From NCBI GenBank assembly GCA_900541345.1, contig UQJE01000094.1, positions 1 through 9,080 of the forward strand: 9,080 nucleotides of DNA, written 5' to 3'. The notes under the pieces were generated by a model. The model had not been told where the DNA came from and made no database searches. It saw only the letters and a program-made list of their open reading frames with translations. Origin of the DNA: an uncultured Blautia sp. (GTDB lineage: Bacteria; Bacillota; Clostridia; Lachnospirales; Lachnospiraceae). Below, piece after piece: positions 6,130 through 9,080 of the stretch. Every line of letters begins with the position of its first letter. Position 1 is the stretch's first letter. Position numbers and translations under genes: made by a program.

Positions 6130-6506
6130 TATTTTCTAACTACTTCATCTTTTTTCGGCTGCTGCGGATTCATGGCAGCCCCTTTTTTCAGGACAATATC
6201 CTCCGCCTTGATGTACCAGTCCACCTCTGCTCCCTGAAAGGTAGCCGTTGCTACGGTATCCGCCACAGGATTGATAATTTCTACCTCTGCGTTGTAATCG
6301 AACTCCTTTAACGGCACGCTGGCAGGGATGGAAACCTGAATCATACGCCCCTGCCCTCTGGATTTTAAGTCATAGGTACGTTCTTTGATTTCTTTTGATA
6401 CCGAGCCGTCTTCATTCTGGAGGTGAACCTCACGGCGGAGGGCAGAAAACTTCAATGCCCCGAATGTTGCTTCCTTGTCAATCACGATTCCGTTTGCTAA
6501 TCTCAT
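6129..6506 (-). CDS. DUF961 protein, Tn916 Orf22 / HelP (YdcP) type
   Basis: A 125-residue soluble protein of the DUF961 (YdcP) family found next to the coupling-protein gene in Tn916-like ICEs. It begins MRLANGIVIDKEATFGALKF; the TFGxLxF motif (14-20) is shared with its neighbour at 6528-6842 (TFGNLEF), as is a C-terminal segment (WYIKAEDIVLK, 97-107, against NYILHADDMVKA). GGAGGA at 6516-6521 lies 9 nt before ATG 6506. The upstream gene ends 21 nt away, so the two form an operon. Known for the family: ICEBs1 HelP helps the PcrA helicase during rolling-circle replication and transfer, and Tn916 Orf22/Orf23 are homologues; the same role here is inference. An IS66 element sits at its stop codon and separates it from the coupling ATPase. 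Confidence 0.9.
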   Translation of the reverse strand: MRLANGIVIDKEATFGALKFSALRREVHLQNEDGSVSKEIKERTYDLKSRGQGRMIQVSIPASVPLKEFDYNAEVEIINPVADTVATATFQGAEVDWYIKAEDIVLKKGAAMNPQQPKKDEVVRK

Positions 6507-6527
6507 AGTCTGATGTCCTCCTTTTCC

Positions 6528-6842
6528 TTACGCTTTTACCATATCGTCAGCGTGTAAAATGTAGTTGGTAAAGCCCCTTGTGCCGATTTTATAGCCCTCT
6601 GCGGTGATACGGGGATTAACGAGCTTCACACGTTCCTCAAAGTCAAAATGTTTCTCTCCGGCTTCGGCAGGGAGGATAACTACAATATCATCCGCCCTCT
6701 GTACGTCTGAATAAAGGTTGAAGCTACGGGAGAGTACCGCCATACGTCCGTTGATTCTTCTTTGTTCTGTTTTGTCTTCTCCGGCAAACTCCAAGTTGCC
6801 GAATGTCTTTTCCATGTTGGGGATAACGAATTTTAATTCCAT
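6528..6842 (-). CDS. DUF961 protein, Tn916 Orf23 / HelP (YdcP) type
   Basis: A 104-residue DUF961 protein from ATG 6842 (MELKFVIPNMEKTFGNLEF). The frame is open 36 codons further upstream, but that extension is Arg/Pro-rich, unlike the family, and a ribosome binding site (AGAAAGGACAGG, about 6852-6863) precedes ATG 6842. Shared features with the 6129-6506 gene are TFGxLxF (13-19), R-S-x-N-L-Y-S near the middle, and a C-terminal Y-I-L-H-A-D-D. It is first in a two-gene operon with the Orf22-type gene. Paired divergent DUF961 copies before the coupling ATPase are the Tn916 arrangement. Role as for its neighbour: probable helper of ICE rolling-circle replication (family knowledge, not proven here). 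Confidence 0.9.
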   Translation of the reverse strand: MELKFVIPNMEKTFGNLEFAGEDKTEQRRINGRMAVLSRSFNLYSDVQRADDIVVILPAEAGEKHFDFEERVKLVNPRITAEGYKIGTRGFTNYILHADDMVKA

Positions 6843-6970
6843 ATAGATGTACCTGTCCTTTCTGAATGTTGTGTTTGATGGTTGGTTTCGGATTCTGGTC
6901 TGGAAGCGGAGGGGAACGCTCCGGCGGTGGTGATTTCTTCGTAGTATCACATCCTTTCTGATTTTTGGGT
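6843..6970 (-). promoter_or_regulatory. Leader region of the DUF961 operon
   Basis: On minus this GC-richer leader follows the ParA terminator. TGTGATACT (6951-6943) resembles an extended -10 box, but no good -35 is visible. A second AGAAAGGA-like site at about 6955-6961 precedes a proline-rich frame that would need an ACG start; I do not call it a gene. Transcription may come from this weak promoter or from read-through of the upstream terminator. Confidence 0.3.
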
Positions 6971-7002
6971 GAAAAAATAGACGCTCAATTCTGAACGTCT
7001 AT
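6971..7002 (-). terminator. Intrinsic terminator after the ParA-family gene (repeat copy 1)
   Basis: Read on minus, the RNA forms an 11-bp stem (ATAGACGTTCA with TGAGCGTCTAT, one U.G pair) with a GAAT loop and then T-run TTTTTTC. It lies 52 nt after the ParA stop. A near-identical copy lies at 8192-8222 upstream of the gene. Confidence 0.8.
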
Positions 7003-7054
7003 AAGGAATGATAATTGACATATTGAATTTATAATAACCATTAGTGAAAATGTA

Positions 7055-8092
7055 TTACCATAATTGTCTGGAAATAAATTTCAACTGATTTTTGCACTTA
7101 CCTACTGATTTATTTACACTAACTCTTACTCTGTCAATTACTTTAGTTTCACCTTCTTGCAATAAATCCATTGGTTTTGATTCGATAGATGAAATACGAC
7201 CAGAGCCTAAAAAGTCATCTAGCATAAATAAATGGTTGTCCGGATTATTTGTTGATAACAGTGTCCTATGCTTTGACAAAATATCATAAACTTTTTTTAG
7301 ATAAACTTTAGTCTGTTGATTAGGCTCATTTCTTGCACCTGCAACAGTAGACCAACCACAGTGAGTAAGTACAACCATTTGAATTTTTGGTACATTCATA
7401 TCAGTTTCCGGTAGATATTTTCTAAACTCACTTTGTGGACTACTTAAAGTATTGATTAATAGCTCTAAAGATTTAATAGATTGTTGGTCTGTACGTACAG
7501 GTATTACTAAGGCGTCGGCTGCATACCATGCAAGCTGTGTAGCACCAGCAAAAAAGGGTGATGTATCAATCAAGCATTTATCTAAAGAATTTTCCGAAAG
7601 TTCTCTTTCAATTTCTGATTTTAAAGAGTAAAGAATGCTTTTAAGTGCTTGGTCTTTTTGTGGCTGTTGTAAACCAGAAGTTTGATTTATAGCCGTAATC
7701 AGCTGTGATGGTAATAAATATAATTCATCAGATGATGGAATATAATAGTTGTTTTTAGATGCGAAATACGAGTTTGTTGCACCAATATATGATGCCACAC
7801 GTGTTGCTTTCCCTAACCCAGGAACTAAATATGGTAATAACATATCTTTCACATTTGTCTGCTGTCCAGAATAATAATTGGAATCATAAAAAAATGATAA
7901 ATTACCTTGAGGACAGGTATCAACAGCTAAAAGGTTATCAGTTAGATAACTTAAATTAAATGAAAGAGTAGTTTTTCCAATGCCACCCCGAAGATTGCAC
8001 ATAGCATAAATTTTTTGTTTGGGTAATTGTATATCATCTGCTTGATTGTTGGCAATATCATATTGCCGGTTAATAATTGTTTCGATTGACAT
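7055..8092 (-). CDS. ParA-family ATPase (orphan), 345 aa
   Basis: A ParA/MinD-type P-loop ATPase. The deviant Walker A is LRGGIGKTT (residues 34-42), Walker A' is LLAVDTCPQGNLS (54-66), and Walker B is CLIDTSP (173-179). ALVIPVRTDQQSIKSLELL (194-212) is a typical ParA segment. Oddity: the signature first lysine of the KGGxGKT motif is arginine (R35), although the P-loop lysine K40 is kept. ATG at 8092 follows AGGAGG (8101-8106) by 8 nt. No ParB-like gene is adjacent. The gene has its own promoter and a 10-bp palindrome upstream, and is flanked by matching terminators, so it is an independently transcribed cassette at the end of the ICE. Likely role: maintenance or partition of the element; inference. 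It is more AT-rich than the DUF961 genes. Confidence 0.9.
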   Translation of the reverse strand: MSIETIINRQYDIANNQADDIQLPKQKIYAMCNLRGGIGKTTLSFNLSYLTDNLLAVDTCPQGNLSFFYDSNYYSGQQTNVKDMLLPYLVPGLGKATRVASYIGATNSYFASKNNYYIPSSDELYLLPSQLITAINQTSGLQQPQKDQALKSILYSLKSEIERELSENSLDKCLIDTSPFFAGATQLAWYAADALVIPVRTDQQSIKSLELLINTLSSPQSEFRKYLPETDMNVPKIQMVVLTHCGWSTVAGARNEPNQQTKVYLKKVYDILSKHRTLLSTNNPDNHLFMLDDFLGSGRISSIESKPMDLLQEGETKVIDRVRVSVNKSVGKCKNQLKFISRQLW

Positions 8093-8107
8093 GATGTGTT
8101 CCTCCTT

Positions 8108-8144
8108 TTAGTTTTACGACTTTGTATATTATATGTAAAACTAA
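8108..8144. promoter_or_regulatory. Palindromic operator at the ParA promoter
   Basis: TTAGTTTTAC (8108-8117) and GTAAAACTAA (8135-8144) are a perfect 10-bp inverted repeat with a 17-nt spacer. It overlaps the predicted transcription start and directly precedes the ribosome binding site, a common place for autorepression. The binding protein is unknown. Confidence 0.55.
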
Positions 8145-8172
8145 TTTTAATATACATGCACATGGAAGTCAA
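8144..8172 (-). promoter_or_regulatory. Promoter of the ParA-family gene
   Basis: On minus, -35 TTGACT (8172-8167), 17-nt spacer and -10 TAAAAT (8149-8144). A second -10, TATAAT (8133-8128), lies within the palindrome with a weak -35 (TGTATA). Either start would fall in or next to the operator. Confidence 0.55.
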
Positions 8173-8191
8173 TACTAATTTTTAATGCTAT

Positions 8192-8222
8192 AAAAAATAG
8201 ACGCTCATTGTTGAACATCTAT
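8192..8222 (-). terminator. Intrinsic terminator upstream of the ParA-family gene (repeat copy 2)
   Basis: A near copy of 6972-7002: both begin AAAAAATAGACGCTCA and end TGAAC-TCTAT-like. On minus the RNA has a continuous 11-bp stem with two U.G pairs, loop ACAA and then six T. On plus two pairs become C.A mismatches, so function on minus is favoured. It would stop minus transcripts entering the ParA cassette from the right. Confidence 0.7.
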
Positions 8223-8394
8223 TTTTGAATGATATTGAGGTTTGCCGGTCTATCTTATAAAATCTGAATGTACTTCGATTGCATTTTTATTGCATTTTTT
8301 ATTTTTTTTCATATAAATTTTAGTGGTTGATAGTTCCTGAAAATGCCTTAAAATCAATGATTTTCACTTATATGGCATACCGTCTGTCTGGAGT
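8223..8394. other. AT-rich region, probable ICE end or att zone, no gene seen
   Basis: No supported gene. It contains the direct repeat TTGCATTTTTATTGCATTTTTT (about 8279-8300), a T-rich tract, and a nested palindrome: AAAATCA-A-TGATTTT (8350-8364) inside ATGCC (8343-8347) and GGCAT (8374-8378). In Tn916-like elements the end lies a few hundred bases beyond the Orf23/24 genes, so the ICE boundary could be here; no att core can be identified without the other end. Confidence 0.3.
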
Positions 8395-8424
8395 TTGAAT
8401 AATTTTATATAATTTGCATATAAT
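8395..8424 (+). promoter_or_regulatory. Upstream promoter (P1)
   Basis: TTGAAT (8395-8400), 18-nt spacer, consensus TATAAT (8419-8424). It points rightward into the leader and lies 18 nt before a second promoter. Confidence 0.5.
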
Positions 8425-8432
8425 TTTAATGG

Positions 8433-8759
8433 ATGGTTCTCTTGACTTTCCGCTTTGTACTTGTTAGTATATTAGTACAAAGAAAGTTTACCACTGACCG
8501 ATATGTGGTATATAAATGGTCGGGTTGTAAGTACAGTCCTTCGCCGCAAGGCGAGGGACTTTTTTCATATTTCGGAAGAAATGATGGAACGAATGAAAAA
8601 ACAGGATTTTATATCATAAAGGACATAATAGAGAAAAAGGAACAATCAGGAAAACCTTGTGACATTCTGCATATTGTGAAGTGGGCTGATAATAGAGAAA
8701 GTGTATTTTTAATACGGGATATAAAGTGTTTTTATCATATAATTCATAACTGGATATGA
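8433..8759 (+). CDS. Doubtful short ORF, 108 codons, overlapping promoter and terminator
   Basis: The frame is open from ATG 8433 to 8759, but this ATG has no ribosome binding site and the first 44 codons cover a promoter (8442-8470), a structured leader and an intrinsic terminator (8536-8565). The downstream part, from about 8599 (GFYIIKDIIEKKEQSGKP, then VKWADNRESVFLIRD), looks more protein-like but has no in-frame start after the terminator. It may be the tail of a decayed gene once controlled by the leader. ATG 8581/8584/8593 in another frame, behind GGAAGA, would give only an 8-12-residue peptide. I do not recognise a family. Confidence 0.25.
   Translation: MVLLTFRFVLVSILVQRKFTTDRYVVYKWSGCKYSPSPQGEGLFSYFGRNDGTNEKTGFYIIKDIIEKKEQSGKPCDILHIVKWADNRESVFLIRDIKCFYHIIHNWI
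8442..8470 (+). promoter_or_regulatory. Downstream promoter (P2) of the leader RNA
   Basis: TTGACT (8442-8447), 17-nt spacer, TAGTAT (8465-8470). Start of transcription is expected near 8477. Its -10 lies in the middle of a 9-bp palindrome. Confidence 0.6.
8453..8482. promoter_or_regulatory. Operator-like palindrome over the P2 -10 box
   Basis: CTTTGTACT (8453-8461) and AGTACAAAG (8474-8482) form a perfect 9-bp inverted repeat with a 12-nt spacer containing the -10 hexamer. Symmetry and position are those of a dimeric repressor site; the repressor is not identified. Confidence 0.55.
8477..8565 (+). ncRNA. Short leader RNA with possible pseudoknot and terminator
   Basis: A transcript of about 90 nt is predicted from P2 to the terminator. 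Stem 1 is TACCAC/GTGGTA (8489-8494 with 8505-8510). Its loop can pair outside: 8495-8500 (TGACCG) with 8517-8522 (TGGTCG), giving an H-type pseudoknot with an A-rich crossing loop (8511-8516). The connector between the two 5' strands is zero nt unless the last stem-1 pair opens, so the fold is possible but tight. It could be an attenuating or ligand-sensing leader, or a small RNA. No known riboswitch class recognised. Confidence 0.4.
8536..8565 (+). terminator. Strong intrinsic terminator
   Basis: GTCCTTCGCC (8536-8545) pairs with GGCGAGGGAC (8550-8559), 10 bp with one T.G pair, around a GCAA tetraloop, followed by six T. Confidence 0.88.
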
Positions 8760-8774
8760 ACAGGTATGGTCCTA

Positions 8775-8820
8775 TGTCAAGATTTAGTACAAGTTAAAAT
8801 GAGGTTTTCTTCATTTTAAC
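8775..8820. repeat. End of IS3-family remnant with subterminal hairpin
   Basis: TGTCAAGATTTAGTACAAG at 8775-8793 starts with the TG typical of IS3-family tips and lies just after the transposase C-terminal codons. GTTAAAATGA (8793-8802) pairs perfectly with TCATTTTAAC (8811-8820). The opposite end is outside the window, so the exact tip is not proven. Confidence 0.4.
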
Positions 8821-8830
8821 CTGCTAGCTG

Positions 8831-9080
8831 CTATTCGTCTTGTTGAAGTCTGTGATATAGCTCTTCATAATCGTTTGGTGACATATAATCACAGAGACTA
8901 TGAATTCGTTAATGCTTCCTCATGTCTTTTTTCTGTATTAGAAGGAACACGTTTTAGCCATGCATGATAATCAGAACGGGAAACACCAAGATGTTTCAAG
9001 ATTACGGAGTCCCTGTGCATATCGCAATTCTCGTTTTAATCGTGCGATTTCTTTTGCTTCATCAGAAGCATAGTTACCGG
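8831..9080 (-). pseudogene. IS3-family transposase remnant, internally deleted
   Basis: Three transposase pieces follow each other on minus in different frames. 9078-9013 encodes an OrfA-like C-terminal coil (EAKEIARLKRELRYAQ). 9011-8901 encodes an OrfB-like N-terminal piece (ILKHLGVSRSDYHAWLKR), ending in a stop at 8900-8898. 8905-8831 encodes the OrfB C-terminus (IHSLCDYMSPNDYEELYHR). IS3 OrfB proteins are about 270-300 residues; here the DDE core is entirely missing, and the OrfA end is fused to OrfB by another deletion. It cannot make an active transposase, but could be mobilised in trans if both ends survive. The 5' part lies beyond the right edge. Confidence 0.82.

Noticed and set aside
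6776..6950. Proline-rich frame upstream of and overlapping the Orf23-type gene (KKSPPPERSPPLPDQNPKP)
   Set aside because: It would need an ACG start, and it overlaps the DUF961 coding start; more likely part of the leader.
6843..6950. N-terminal extension of the Orf23-type protein
   Set aside because: The 36 extra residues are Arg-rich and unlike DUF961 proteins; a ribosome binding site supports ATG 6842.
1..9080. CRISPR array, tRNA or rRNA genes
   Set aside because: No regularly spaced repeats, cloverleaf or rRNA-like sequence was seen on either strand.

Overview
The window looks like gut Clostridia DNA (Lachnospiraceae or a related Firmicute). It carries part of a Tn916/ICEBs1-type integrative and conjugative element (ICE) heavily marked by insertion sequences. 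Evidence for the host group is the strong AGGAGG-type ribosome binding sites, AT-rich intergenic DNA, and the ICE and IS families present. Genus cannot be told from the sequence alone.

Layout, left to right. (1) 1-1016, minus: the first 338 codons of an FtsK/TcpA-type conjugative coupling ATPase (Tn916 Orf21 / ICEBs1 ConQ type), running off the left edge. (2) About 1050-1480, plus: a self-contained small unit (promoter, leader, 88-codon ORF of unknown function, long hairpin) pointing against the ICE operon. (3) 1546-6121: a 4,576-bp IS66-family element bounded by imperfect GTAA-type inverted repeats and a perfect 8-bp target duplication (TCTATTCC). It holds tnpA, tnpB and tnpC on plus, and near its left end a second, unrelated DDE transposase on minus, most simply a nested IS. 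(4) 6129-6842, minus: two DUF961 genes (Tn916 Orf22 and Orf23 / HelP type). The IS66 element landed at the stop codon of the Orf22-type gene and so separates it from the coupling ATPase by more than 5 kb. (5) 7055-8092, minus: an orphan ParA-family ATPase with its own promoter and palindromic operator, bracketed by two near-identical intrinsic terminators on the same strand. (6) 8223-8775: AT-rich DNA with tandem plus-strand promoters, an operator-like palindrome over one -10 box, a possible pseudoknot and a strong intrinsic terminator, then a doubtful short ORF. The ICE end probably lies here, but I cannot place it. (7) 8775-9080: an internally deleted IS3-family remnant running off the right edge.

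How it fits together: the DUF961 proteins and the coupling ATPase belong to the DNA-processing module of Tn916-type elements; relaxase, oriT and integrase would lie beyond the left edge. The ParA gene may support maintenance of the element. The IS66 insertion probably makes transcription into the coupling-ATPase gene polar. The most interesting unexplained pieces are the promoter/operator/pseudoknot/terminator leader at 8395-8565, the terminator-bracketed ParA cassette, and the small antisense-oriented unit at 1050-1480.
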